A stretch of DNA of 14,125 bases from CAZRUA01 sp964603125 (GTDB lineage Bacteria > Bacteroidota > Bacteroidia > B-17B0 > Aurantibacillaceae): contig CAZRUA010000092.1 of NCBI GenBank assembly GCA_964603125.1, forward strand, positions 1-14,125, written 5' to 3'. Both the position numbers and the translations under genes were made by a program. The notes beneath the pieces were generated by a model, which worked only from the letters and a program-made list of their open reading frames with translations, did not search any database and was not told where the DNA came from. Position 1 is the stretch's first letter. Each line of letters starts with the position of its first letter. This document shows positions 6,126-13,571 of this stretch, piece by piece.

Positions 6126-6314
6126 ATGAACAAAGGAACAGTAAAATTTTTTAACGAAGCTAAAGGTTTCGGATTTATTAAAGGTGAAAATGGTGAAGAA
6201 ATATTCGTACACGTTTCAGGTTTAACTGAAGATATTCAGGAAAATGATGAAGTTATGTATGATACACAAGACGGAAGAAAAGGCCTTAACGCGATTAATG
6301 TTAAATTAGCATAA
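6126..6314 (+). CDS. Cold-shock domain protein, CspA family
   Basis: A 62-residue single-domain OB-fold protein that binds single-stranded RNA and DNA and melts mRNA structure. It has MNKGTVKFFNEAKGFGFI with RNP1 KGFGFI (13-18), RNP2 EIFVHVS (25-31) and the closing RKGLNAINVKLA. The ATG at 6126 gives the standard N-terminus; an in-frame ATG at 6102 would add MQGKKQIK, which the family does not have. A strong terminator follows 20 bases after the stop, so the gene is monocistronic. The next gene is a fatty acid desaturase, another typical cold-response function. Bacteroidota carry several csp paralogues, so constitutive rather than cold-induced expression is possible. Confidence 0.95.
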   Translation: MNKGTVKFFNEAKGFGFIKGENGEEIFVHVSGLTEDIQENDEVMYDTQDGRKGLNAINVKLA

Positions 6315-6334
6315 TTGAATTTTTTTATAAAGTG

Positions 6335-6364
6335 AAAGCGAGCCCAATGGCTCGCTTTTTTTTT
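6335..6364 (+). terminator. Intrinsic terminator after the cold-shock gene
   Basis: AAAGCGAGCC (6335-6344) pairs perfectly with GGCTCGCTTT (6349-6358) over 10 pairs around the loop CAAT, followed by an unbroken T run to 6364. It begins 20 bases after the stop codon. Confidence 0.93.
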
Positions 6365-6478
6365 GAAATTATTTTTGTTCAAATTTGTTTTATTTAGTTT
6401 AAACAAAACGTGTTAACTTATTGGTTATTAAATATGATATGAGTCATTTTTAAGCATGTTAAAATGGTGAGATATAAA

Positions 6479-6509
6479 TTGTGTAAGTAAAATTTCTTAC
6501 CTATTTTAG
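6479..6509 (+). promoter_or_regulatory. Possible promoter and operator of the desaturase gene
   Basis: TTG at 6479-6481 and TATTTTAG at 6502-6509 are 20 bases apart; the -7 box has one mismatch to TAnnTTTG. Between them lies an inverted repeat, GTAAG (6483-6487) and CTTAC (6496-6500), within an 18-base stretch that matches its own reverse complement at 14 positions. This placement would suit a repressor site. The rest of 6365-6478 is AT-rich with nothing I can name. Confidence 0.4.
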
Positions 6510-6533
6510 CAAAATAATTATTAAATCATTTAC

Positions 6534-7649
6534 ATGAGTATTGCACCCCCTCGATTTATTGATCCAGATAAGGATAAAACTATTTTTTTTGCTACATTAC
6601 GTAAACGTGTAGACGGTTACTTTAAAGAAAACAATATTTCTAAACATTATAATGCTTCAATGGTAATTAAAACAATCATTTTGATAGCAGCATATTTAAT
6701 TCCTTTCGCACTTTTATTCATTTTAAATCCAGGTACGGGACTTAGTTTAGCTCTATGGAGTATTATGGGTTTTGCTTTGGCAGGAATTGGTATGAGTATT
6801 ATGCATGATGCTAATCATGGAGCGTATTCAAGCAGCCATAAAACAAATTATTGGTTAGGACATACTTTAAATTTGTTAGGTGGCTCAGTTTTTAACTGGA
6901 AAATGCAGCACAATTTATTGCATCATACTTATACTAATATTGTTAATTATGATGATGATATTGATGATAAATTAATTTTACGTTTTTCGCCACACACGCA
7001 AGTAAAATGGTACCACAAATTGCAAGTTGTTTATGCATTTCTATTTTATGGTATTCTAACGCTATATTGGGCTTTATTAAAAGATTTTGTTCAGTTTAAT
7101 AGATATACAAGAGAAGGCGTAAACAAAAACACACCTGCAGAAAATCGCGCCGTAATGGCGAAAATTATTTTAAGTAAAGTAATTTATTTCCTAGCATTCT
7201 TGGTGGTTCCAATTGTACTTTTTAAAATGTCGGCTGGATTATGGATTGGTGGTTTTTTATTAATGCATTTTATTGCTGGTGTTGTTTTAACAGTAACTTT
7301 TCAATTGGCTCATACAGTTGAAGGAACTACACATCCATTGCCAAATGATGAAAATGTAATTGAAAATAATTGGGCGATTCATCAGTTAAATACAACAGTT
7401 AATTTTTCACGTAAGAATAAAATTCTTTCTTGGTATTTAGGAGGTTTAAATTATCAAGTAGAGCATCATTTATTTCCAACTATTTGTCATGTGCATTATC
7501 CCGAAGTTTCAGAAATTGTGAAAGCAACTTGTCAAGAATTTAACGTACCATATTTAGAAAATAATAGCTTAGGTGAGGCTTTAAATTCTCATATTAAAAC
7601 TTTAATTCGATTTGGAAAAATGCCAAATATAAATGAAGCTTTAGCTTAA
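6534..7649 (+). CDS. Membrane fatty acid (acyl-CoA or acyl-lipid) desaturase, front-end type
   Basis: An integral membrane di-iron desaturase of 371 residues that introduces a cis double bond in acyl chains, changing membrane fluidity. The three histidine boxes are HDANH (91-95), HNLLHH (126-131) and QVEHH (308-312); Gln in the third box is the mark of the front-end (delta-5/delta-6-like, COG3239) branch. Membrane segments lie at about 43-64, 74-90, 165-183, 212-231 and 236-256. No cytochrome b5 domain is fused, so electrons must come from a separate donor. Regioselectivity cannot be read from the sequence. It stands alone between the cold-shock terminator and its own terminator. The neighbouring cold-shock gene suggests a shared cold-adaptation role, which is inference. 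Confidence 0.93.
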   Translation: MSIAPPRFIDPDKDKTIFFATLRKRVDGYFKENNISKHYNASMVIKTIILIAAYLIPFALLFILNPGTGLSLALWSIMGFALAGIGMSIMHDANHGAYSSSHKTNYWLGHTLNLLGGSVFNWKMQHNLLHHTYTNIVNYDDDIDDKLILRFSPHTQVKWYHKLQVVYAFLFYGILTLYWALLKDFVQFNRYTREGVNKNTPAENRAVMAKIILSKVIYFLAFLVVPIVLFKMSAGLWIGGFLLMHFIAGVVLTVTFQLAHTVEGTTHPLPNDENVIENNWAIHQLNTTVNFSRKNKILSWYLGGLNYQVEHHLFPTICHVHYPEVSEIVKATCQEFNVPYLENNSLGEALNSHIKTLIRFGKMPNINEALA

Positions 7650-7665
7650 CGGCTAATAAATTAAA

Positions 7666-7700
7666 ACAAAAAAGCACGAATTTTATTCGTGCTTTTTTGT
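7666..7700. terminator. Bidirectional terminator between desaturase and methyltransferase genes
   Basis: ACAAAAAAGCACGAA (7666-7680) and TTCGTGCTTTTTTGT (7686-7700) are exact reverse complements over 15 bases with a 5-base loop. The A and T runs on the outer flanks give a T tract on both strands, so it can end the desaturase transcript (plus) and the methyltransferase transcript (minus). Confidence 0.93.
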
Positions 7701-7737
7701 TTTTAGACCCTTTCAATTTCTGGTTATTACAGAACTC

Positions 7738-8364
7738 TTAATTCAATTTTGCAATAATTAATAAATCTATCGTTTTGGTTTCGCTAGAATATTCTTGGTG
7801 ACGAATAAACTCTATCGAGAAACCATTCTGTTCAAGGGCGTCACAAATATAATCAGCCTGATGGTAATGGATAAATATACTATCGCCAGTGCTAGGTGAA
7901 GTTTGCATAGCAGATTTACTATAATCATCTTCCATTGTGCTAATATAAATTAAGCCTTTTGGATTTAATACTTTTGTTGAATCATGTATTAATTTTAAAA
8001 CTTCTTCTTTAGAAAGATAGGGAAAACAAAAACCATAAAGCAAAGCATCAAACTTAGTATTTAACTTAAGTAGGTCTCTACAATCCATTATTTCAAATTT
8101 AGCTTCAGGATTATTGTTGCGAGCCAAATCAATCATGTTAGGCGCTAAATCAGTACCCAGTATTTTTAAATCACTTCTTTTGTTTAAAATATGTCGTGTT
8201 ATATTTCCGGGACCACAAGCCAACTCTAAAACACTAGCATTTGTGTTTAATAATTTGCAAAAAACCGTTAAACTTTCATCATACAAATCCACATTCATGT
8301 ATTTGTTTTGATAGTGAACAGCGCGTATATTAAATACACTTACTGCATTTTGCGATTTATCCAT
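7738..8364 (-). CDS. Class I SAM-dependent methyltransferase
   Basis: A 208-residue soluble methyltransferase with a Rossmann fold. Motif I is VLELACGPGN (45-54), followed by the acidic ribose-binding residue at D72 in ILGTDLAPNMIDLAR, then EIMDCRDL (91-98) and LLYGFCFPYLS as the post-motif strand. The C-terminal region (QADYICDALEQNGFSIEFIRHQEY) is typical of the Methyltransf_11/25 group. These small enzymes methylate diverse small molecules, and the substrate here cannot be inferred. It begins 3 bases after the stop of the M61 peptidase gene and so is the second gene of that operon. A functional link between the two is not evident. Confidence 0.88.
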   Translation of the reverse strand: MDKSQNAVSVFNIRAVHYQNKYMNVDLYDESLTVFCKLLNTNASVLELACGPGNITRHILNKRSDLKILGTDLAPNMIDLARNNNPEAKFEIMDCRDLLKLNTKFDALLYGFCFPYLSKEEVLKLIHDSTKVLNPKGLIYISTMEDDYSKSAMQTSPSTGDSIFIHYHQADYICDALEQNGFSIEFIRHQEYSSETKTIDLLIIAKLN

Positions 8365-8367
8365 GAT

Positions 8368-10248
8368 TTAATTTTTGCCCGTTGTCCAAAGTTTAAAAAA
8401 TTGTTCCTGTTCTGGAGTTCTTGTTTTCACAAATTCAAAAGTGTTTTTTAAAGTTCCATTTACATATTTAGCTGGGAAACTCAAAGTAATTTCCTTTCCA
8501 TTTCTGATGACCTTTAAATTTATAGTTTCACCTTCGGTTTTATATTCGCCTTTTTCATTCAAAAAACATTTGGTCACATCGGTTCTGTCTACTTTATCTC
8601 CAGTCATAAAGCCTGCATAGTTATTAGCTGAAGCTTTTTTTATGGTAATTTTATTATTTATAACAACAGACCCATTTACAACTACACCATTTTCTTTTGA
8701 AATTAAATCAATAGGCACCAAACCCTTCTTTTCTTTTAAGTAATTAATCCCAACTGTTTTAAATCCACCTTCAATATCTAAGGGTGTTTTACCCGAAACA
8801 TATTTATCGAAAAATTGTTGCAAATCAGGATGAACAAGTTTTACGAAAACAGGAATAATTTCTTCTTCGGTAAAGGATCTGTTTTTACCATATTTATTGC
8901 TTAGTTCTAGTATAACCGACTTTAAAGTTTTATCTCCTTTAGTTAATTTCATTATTTCAAAATCAAGTAACATCGCCATGATTGCACCTCTTTCGTATAC
9001 TTGTATGTATAAATCTTTATAAGGTGGGTTAAAAACTTTTTCACTCATTACTGTAAATGGAATGGAATCTGGATAAGTATACGAGCTGATAATTTTTTCT
9101 TTTAAAGTGCTTTCTACTGTTTTTTCAACGCTTTCTAAATTTCCTTGCATAGAGATTAAGATTGAAAAATATTCGGTTGTTCCTTCATATAACCATAAAT
9201 GTTTCGACATTTTAGGGTTTACATAATCAAAATTTCCAATTCTATCACTATGTATGCTTAGTGGTGAATATATGTGCATAAACTCGTGTATTGCAGTATT
9301 TGATACCATTCCTAAATAGGAATTGTAGCCAAAATCGGGTAGGTAATAGGAAGAAGATGTGCCATGTTCTAAAGCTCCAAAACCTTTGTTTTTTGTTTTA
9401 CGAATTAGTTTCGGGTATTGATAAAGGTGAATTTTATTTCCCATTAAAATTTTGCCTACATCTTTTAAATCAACAATGTAATTTAAAAAGCTATAGTTAT
9501 TTATTGGAAGTGTGCCACCAACAAATTTTTCAATAGCATGCATACTTGAGTCGAGTTTTGTTTTAATGAAAAATGCCGACGAGTCATCCTGACTGTAGTA
9601 TGAAGCAACTGTAATATCAGCATTAGCTACTTTTGTAGTTGTTGCTTTTTGTGAGGTGAATAAAATTGGATTATCCATTAATTGATGATAATCTTCCGCA
9701 ACAAAACTTTGTTTATCGCTTTGTTTTATATTACAATTCAAAGATGAAAAACCTTCGATATTAGAAGGCTTTGTAAACTCTAGTGCAAAATTAGTGACGA
9801 GCATATTGTCGAAAAAACCAAAAAGGGCTCCATTATTAATGTAAAAATATTTTCCTGCCTCAAAACCAGTTCCTGCGGGTTCAAATATTTTATGAACCTT
9901 AACTTTCGAATCCCATGAATCACGCACCTTATAGCTGATAAATTTTAAGTTTTTAGCAGAATAAATTTTAAAAGTATTAGTAGTTACTTTTTCAACTTTT
10001 AGTTGCTTCTTGTTGCTATCGTAAGCTTTAAATTCTGAAACATAAGTTCCGTAATTTAAAATATCATATGTGCCGGGCACTGTCATTGGAAAGTTAAAAT
10101 TGACAGTATCCACATTAACGGAGGGACATTGTAATTCAATATTTATTTTGTCTTTTTTACAATTGCTTAAGTCAACTTTATAACTGTATTGTTGTGATAA
10201 AAAGAATAGAGGTGATAGAAGTGAAATGAATAGGAATTTTATTTTCAT
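8368..10248 (-). CDS. Secreted M61-family (glycyl aminopeptidase-like) metallopeptidase
   Basis: A zinc peptidase of 626 residues. Residues 1-19 (MKIKFLFISLLSPLFFLSQ) form a signal peptide, so the enzyme acts in the periplasm or outside. An N-terminal beta domain with VPGTYDILNYGTYVSEF (58-73) is typical of M61. GALEHGTSSSYYLP (291-304) corresponds to the family's GLEH-x-x-S motif. The zinc site is HEFMH (321-325), with the third ligand at E355 in LWLYEGTTEYFS. The C-terminal part carries a divergent PDZ-like domain (about 505-600, with AGFMTGDKVDRTDV), as in most family members. Known relatives prefer N-terminal Gly or Ala. The methyltransferase gene follows after 3 bases. The start is supported by the signal peptide and by a -7 box about 90 bases upstream. 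Confidence 0.92.
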   Translation of the reverse strand: MKIKFLFISLLSPLFFLSQQYSYKVDLSNCKKDKINIELQCPSVNVDTVNFNFPMTVPGTYDILNYGTYVSEFKAYDSNKKQLKVEKVTTNTFKIYSAKNLKFISYKVRDSWDSKVKVHKIFEPAGTGFEAGKYFYINNGALFGFFDNMLVTNFALEFTKPSNIEGFSSLNCNIKQSDKQSFVAEDYHQLMDNPILFTSQKATTTKVANADITVASYYSQDDSSAFFIKTKLDSSMHAIEKFVGGTLPINNYSFLNYIVDLKDVGKILMGNKIHLYQYPKLIRKTKNKGFGALEHGTSSSYYLPDFGYNSYLGMVSNTAIHEFMHIYSPLSIHSDRIGNFDYVNPKMSKHLWLYEGTTEYFSILISMQGNLESVEKTVESTLKEKIISSYTYPDSIPFTVMSEKVFNPPYKDLYIQVYERGAIMAMLLDFEIMKLTKGDKTLKSVILELSNKYGKNRSFTEEEIIPVFVKLVHPDLQQFFDKYVSGKTPLDIEGGFKTVGINYLKEKKGLVPIDLISKENGVVVNGSVVINNKITIKKASANNYAGFMTGDKVDRTDVTKCFLNEKGEYKTEGETINLKVIRNGKEITLSFPAKYVNGTLKNTFEFVKTRTPEQEQFFKLWTTGKN

Positions 10249-10336
10249 AGATTTGATATAAAGTAAGATTATTGGGTAAGACGTTGTTATATGAATAAAA
10301 GTTACAATAATTTTGGAATTCTAAAATATACTGCAA

Positions 10337-10344
10337 CAAATATA
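10337..10344 (-). promoter_or_regulatory. -7 promoter box for the M61 peptidase operon
   Basis: The minus strand reads TATATTTG, the same octamer as at 4610 and 5025, about 88 bases before the peptidase ATG. No -33 TTG is seen at the right distance. An 18-base near-perfect palindrome, ATTTTGGAATTCTAAAAT (10310-10327), lies just downstream, near the expected transcription start, and could be an operator. Confidence 0.4.
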
Positions 10345-10416
10345 TAATGCAATCTTAAACATAAAGAAAGGGTTTATTAAGTGGCGTTATTTGCTTATAA
10401 ACGCAAATAAAAGAGG

Positions 10417-10899
10417 TTAATTTTTGTTCAATAACTTATGTAAAATACTATTAACCTCATTTTTCAATTGTGTGCCTATTACCAATTTCGCACCACTTTT
10501 GGTTTCAATTGCAATTCCTTCGCGGCCTTTGGTGTTATAAACAACACCGTATTTACTTCCATATCTTATTCCATAACCAACAAAACCATATTTTACAAGT
10601 TCAGCCGATTTAATTTCACTCCATTTTATATTTTTGCTCGTAAAGGGATAAAATTTCATTTTAATACCTTCATCATCCATTGTTATTTCAAGTTTCATCC
10701 ACCTAAATAAAGCTAGAATTAAAAGGATAAAAACTGCAAACACAATTAAGCCAACATTTGACATTGGGTTATCCCCAAAAGGCTGTTTCATGAAAATTTG
10801 TTGGTAAATGCCAATAACAGGAATTGAAGTAATTCCAATTAAAATTAACCACAACCACCATTGTGTGAATCGTTGAGTTTCTGAGAAATAAGTTTTCAT
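10417..10899 (-). CDS. Hypothetical membrane protein with a PH-like domain
   Basis: A 160-residue protein with two N-terminal membrane helices, at about 14-31 (WWLWLILIGITSIPVIGI) and 46-66 (SNVGLIVFAVFILLILALF), followed by a beta-rich cytosolic domain: MKLEITMDDEGIKMKFYPF, then the KNIKWSEIKSAELVKYGFVG pattern and VVYNTKGREGIAIETKSGAKLVIGTQ, closed by a helix. This order (strands, a conserved W-x-E-I-x-S-x-E turn, then strands and a helix) is characteristic of bacterial PH-like domains. The function is unknown. It has its own promoter-like sequence upstream and stands alone between two minus-strand operons. Confidence 0.8.
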   Translation of the reverse strand: MKTYFSETQRFTQWWLWLILIGITSIPVIGIYQQIFMKQPFGDNPMSNVGLIVFAVFILLILALFRWMKLEITMDDEGIKMKFYPFTSKNIKWSEIKSAELVKYGFVGYGIRYGSKYGVVYNTKGREGIAIETKSGAKLVIGTQLKNEVNSILHKLLNKN

Positions 10900-10963
10900 G
10901 CTTAAAAATTGAAATGCAATGTTATAAGTTCTTCAAGTAGATTTTGCATTTCAATAATGATTA

Positions 10964-10997
10964 CAAAATTAAGAAGATTTGCTCATACTAAATCAAA
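10964..10997 (-). promoter_or_regulatory. Possible promoter of the PH-like membrane protein gene
   Basis: On the minus strand, TTTG (10997-10994) and TAATTTTG (10971-10964) are 22 bases apart, within the range of the Bacteroidota -33/-7 pattern. The transcript leader would be about 55-60 bases. Confidence 0.45.
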
Positions 10998-11035
10998 ATT
11001 CGTAAGAATGGTTTAATTTGCATTGGAATGGTTAT

Positions 11036-11064
11036 ATTAATTTTAGCTTGGCAATAAAATTAAT
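11036..11064. repeat. AT-rich inverted repeat downstream of the glycosyltransferase gene
   Basis: ATTAATTTTA (11036-11045) and TAAAATTAAT (11055-11064) are exact reverse complements around a 9-base loop, about 50 bases past the glycosyltransferase stop. It may help end the bshA operon transcript, but the stem is all A-T and no T run follows on the minus strand, so it is not a standard terminator. Confidence 0.35.
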
Positions 11065-11115
11065 TATTGTATCTTAAGTCATCAGTAAAACCTATATTGA
11101 ATTTACTTAAATTAA

Positions 11116-12291
11116 CTATGAAAAGGGTTCGGAATGATGCTCAATATTCAATGAGTCATTATTATTTAAACTATCCGTGCTTAATGTATTATCATTGGAT
11201 AAATTAAACTCGTTATTATTTAAGATGTTTAAATTATCATTTGTATTTGAGTGGGTATCTGTTTGATTTGATAGATTGTTTATATTGTTGTTTGTATGCG
11301 TATGATTTTCAGAATAGTTTGTATCCCAGGTTTCTCTGTGACGATAATAATCACGAAAATAAAAATCGTCGCTATCATCGTAGGTGTATAAACCGTTCTT
11401 ATCTTGTTTATTTATTTTTTTACTTTTTGCCGTAAAATCTTGAATTCGCTTCAAATACTGACGTTTATCCAAATCACCATGCCAAATATGATACAAGTCT
11501 CCATACACATATCCAATTTTACCTTGTACTACATCATAAAATCTTTTGCTCCAAATGTTTACATTTTCAATATCATCCTTAAAAGCATTTGAAATACAAT
11601 TATGGTTTATTTGGCCAGCAGCGGCATGCGCAATAATATGATCAGCGCCACCAATTAGTGCTTTGTCATAAAGTTTTACTTTGTCTAAAACATCTCTTCT
11701 GGCACCCCAAGCAAAACCAACGTGTCCGTGGTTATTATAGTTCTCATCTTTCCATAAACTAGTTAAAACAAAATTGGATGCGAAGCTTCTCCATACTTTT
11801 GAATTTTGTTTATTAGGTAAATTTGAACTTTTTAGAACTTCCAAACTAAAACTTGGTTTTGTTTCATCTTTATCTAAATGCACACAATACTCAAATGGCT
11901 GTATTAGGTTTCTTGTTTTTAATTGCTCTACGCCATCAATCATCCAATTTAAATTTGTAAAAACTACATCTGTATCAATCCAAAAAATGTATTTATACTT
12001 TGAAGGAAGTTCTTTAATAATTTTATTTAAAATAGCTTCTTTATGCCATAATAAACTTGGTGTTTTTAAATGTTTAATCGAGTCAGTTTCCTTTAATTGT
12101 GCTTGACTATCGCCAATAACACATTCGTAAATAAAATGATTCAGGTGTTTTATTCGCTTATAAAATTCGTTAAATGATTTTAAACGATAAGGTGAATTTA
12201 AAGGATTATAATAGCAAGAGATAATTATTGCCTCAGGATGTGTTTTATATTTATCCTTGTAGAGAAATTTATTTTTAAATGACTCGAACAT
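11116..12291 (-). CDS. GT-A-like glycosyltransferase with an Asn-rich C-terminal tail
   Basis: A 391-residue soluble protein. The first 320 residues look like a GT-A fold sugar-nucleotide transferase: the opening strand AIIISCYYNP (21-30), YIFWIDTDVVF (101-111) with the metal-binding DTD at 106-108, GFAWGARRDVLDK (192-204), the acceptor-side GGADHIIAH (214-222) and YHIWHGDLDKRQY (267-279), where His may be the second metal ligand. Donor and acceptor cannot be read. Residues about 325-391 form a low-complexity tail rich in Asn, Ser, Thr and Asp with no predicted fold. It starts 4 bases after the bshA stop and is co-transcribed with it. BshA is itself a glycosyltransferase, but of the GT-B fold and unrelated, so a bacillithiol role for this protein is not supported. 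It more likely decorates a surface polymer. Confidence 0.72.
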   Translation of the reverse strand: MFESFKNKFLYKDKYKTHPEAIIISCYYNPLNSPYRLKSFNEFYKRIKHLNHFIYECVIGDSQAQLKETDSIKHLKTPSLLWHKEAILNKIIKELPSKYKYIFWIDTDVVFTNLNWMIDGVEQLKTRNLIQPFEYCVHLDKDETKPSFSLEVLKSSNLPNKQNSKVWRSFASNFVLTSLWKDENYNNHGHVGFAWGARRDVLDKVKLYDKALIGGADHIIAHAAAGQINHNCISNAFKDDIENVNIWSKRFYDVVQGKIGYVYGDLYHIWHGDLDKRQYLKRIQDFTAKSKKINKQDKNGLYTYDDSDDFYFRDYYRHRETWDTNYSENHTHTNNNINNLSNQTDTHSNTNDNLNILNNNEFNLSNDNTLSTDSLNNNDSLNIEHHSEPFS

Positions 12292-12295
12292 GTTA

Positions 12296-13420
12296 CTAAC
12301 TATTAATCAATTCCATATATAGATTTTCATACATAGGTAGAATTTCGGTAATATCAAACTCAGCTGCCTTTTTATATGCATTTTCTTGAAACTGAGCCAT
12401 TTTTGATTCATTACTTAATAAATCAATTGCATTTTTAGCCATGTCTTCTACATCACCTACATTGCTTGTAAAACCAGTTGCTCCATTAATATTTACTTCT
12501 GGTAAGCCACCAGTGTTAGTAGAAATAACAGGCATTTTCATAGCCATAGCTTCTAACGCTGCTAAACCAAAACTTTCTGTTTCACTTGGTAATATGAATA
12601 AGTCGGCAATGCATAAAACTTCTTTTGGGTCGTTAATTTTACCTAAATTAATAATATCATTACATGTATTTAATTCACGGCAAAGTCTTTCAATGCTTGG
12701 TCTCTCAGGGCCGTCGCCAACAAGTATTAGTTTAGAAGGAATAACTTTTCTTACTTTATCAAAAACACGTAAAACATCTTCAACACGCTTTACAGCTCTA
12801 AAGTTTGAAACATGAATTAAAATTTTTTCACCATTTGGTGCATAATGTTTTTTATGACACTTGGTTGATTCGTGCTGGTATTCGGATAAATCAATGAAAT
12901 TGGGTACAACTCGAATGGGCTTGGTTATTTTAAAAATATCTTCGGTGTCCTTTTTCAAACTCTCCGATACAGTTGTTACAATATCGCTTTGTTCGATGGA
13001 AAATTTAATGATGGGTTCAAACTGTGGATCGCGACCTACTAAAGTTATATCGGTTCCATGAAGAGTTGTAATGAATTTTATACGCACTCCTTGAGAAGCT
13101 AAAATGTATTTTGCCATTAAAGCTGCTGATGCATGAGGTATTGCATAATGAACATGCAATAAATCTAGTTTCTCAAATTTAACTACATCAACCAATTTGC
13201 TTACCAAAGCTGATTCGTACGGTTGATATTCAAACAAGGGATAATTGCTAACGCTAACTTCATGATAATAAACATTTTCGGTAAAAGCACCTAAACGAAA
13301 GGGTAAACTATAAGTAATGAAATGAACTTGATGTCCTTTTAAAGCTAAAGCCTTACCTAACTCTGTTGCTACAACTCCGCTACCACCAAAAGTTGGATAG
13401 CAAACAATTCCTATTCTCAT
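12296..13420 (-). CDS. bshA: N-acetyl-alpha-D-glucosaminyl L-malate synthase BshA
   Basis: The first enzyme of bacillithiol synthesis, a GT4-family retaining transferase that moves GlcNAc from UDP-GlcNAc to L-malate in the cytosol. The 374 residues from 13420 contain YPTFGGSGVVATELG (8-22), LLHVHYAIPHA (87-97), TLHGTDITLVG (119-129), ISNF-type HVSNFRAVKRVEDV (203-216) and LPSETESFGLAALEAMA (277-293), where the ESFGLA block holds the UDP-sugar-binding Glu residues, then TGGLPEVN. All are strongly BshA-like. The frame opens at 13483, but the ATG at 13420 starts exactly at the family's MRIGIVCYP, and a -7 box at 13446-13439 makes the longer form unlikely. bshB and bshC are not in the window. Confidence 0.93.
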   Translation of the reverse strand: MRIGIVCYPTFGGSGVVATELGKALALKGHQVHFITYSLPFRLGAFTENVYYHEVSVSNYPLFEYQPYESALVSKLVDVVKFEKLDLLHVHYAIPHASAALMAKYILASQGVRIKFITTLHGTDITLVGRDPQFEPIIKFSIEQSDIVTTVSESLKKDTEDIFKITKPIRVVPNFIDLSEYQHESTKCHKKHYAPNGEKILIHVSNFRAVKRVEDVLRVFDKVRKVIPSKLILVGDGPERPSIERLCRELNTCNDIINLGKINDPKEVLCIADLFILPSETESFGLAALEAMAMKMPVISTNTGGLPEVNINGATGFTSNVGDVEDMAKNAIDLLSNESKMAQFQENAYKKAAEFDITEILPMYENLYMELINS

Positions 13421-13438
13421 TGTTGAAATAAATTTAGT

Positions 13439-13446
13439 CAAATATA
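13439..13446 (-). promoter_or_regulatory. -7 promoter box for the bshA operon
   Basis: The minus strand reads TATATTTG, ending 18 bases before the bshA ATG at 13420. No -33 TTG sits at the usual spacing. The box lies inside the longer open frame, so it also argues for the 13420 start. Confidence 0.5.
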
Positions 13447-13558
13447 AGTTATTAAACATAAAATCATGTTCCGTTTGTAACAAATTAAAGTAATCTTCAT
13501 TAACATACTAATGTTGATTACAATGTAGTTGATGCAATTTTTTAACCCTAATAACTAA

Positions 13559-13566
13559 TAAATTTG
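13559..13566 (+). promoter_or_regulatory. -7 promoter box for surE
   Basis: TAAATTTG matches TAnnTTTG and ends only 5 bases before the surE ATG at 13572, so the mRNA would be leaderless or nearly so. The closest TTG (13529-13531) is 27 bases upstream, longer than usual. Confidence 0.45.
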
Positions 13567-13571
13567 AGCAA

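Noticed and set aside
7738..10248. Plus-strand ORFs inside the methyltransferase and M61 genes
   Set aside because: Short frames antisense to well-supported genes, with no motifs and no promoter of their own.
10380..10416. Hairpin ATTTGC/GCAAAT after the PH-like gene as a terminator
   Set aside because: Only six pairs and no T run on the minus strand.
13421..13483. Longer bshA frame starting at 13483
   Set aside because: A -7 box lies inside it and BshA proteins begin at MRIGIV; the extra 21 residues are not family-like.
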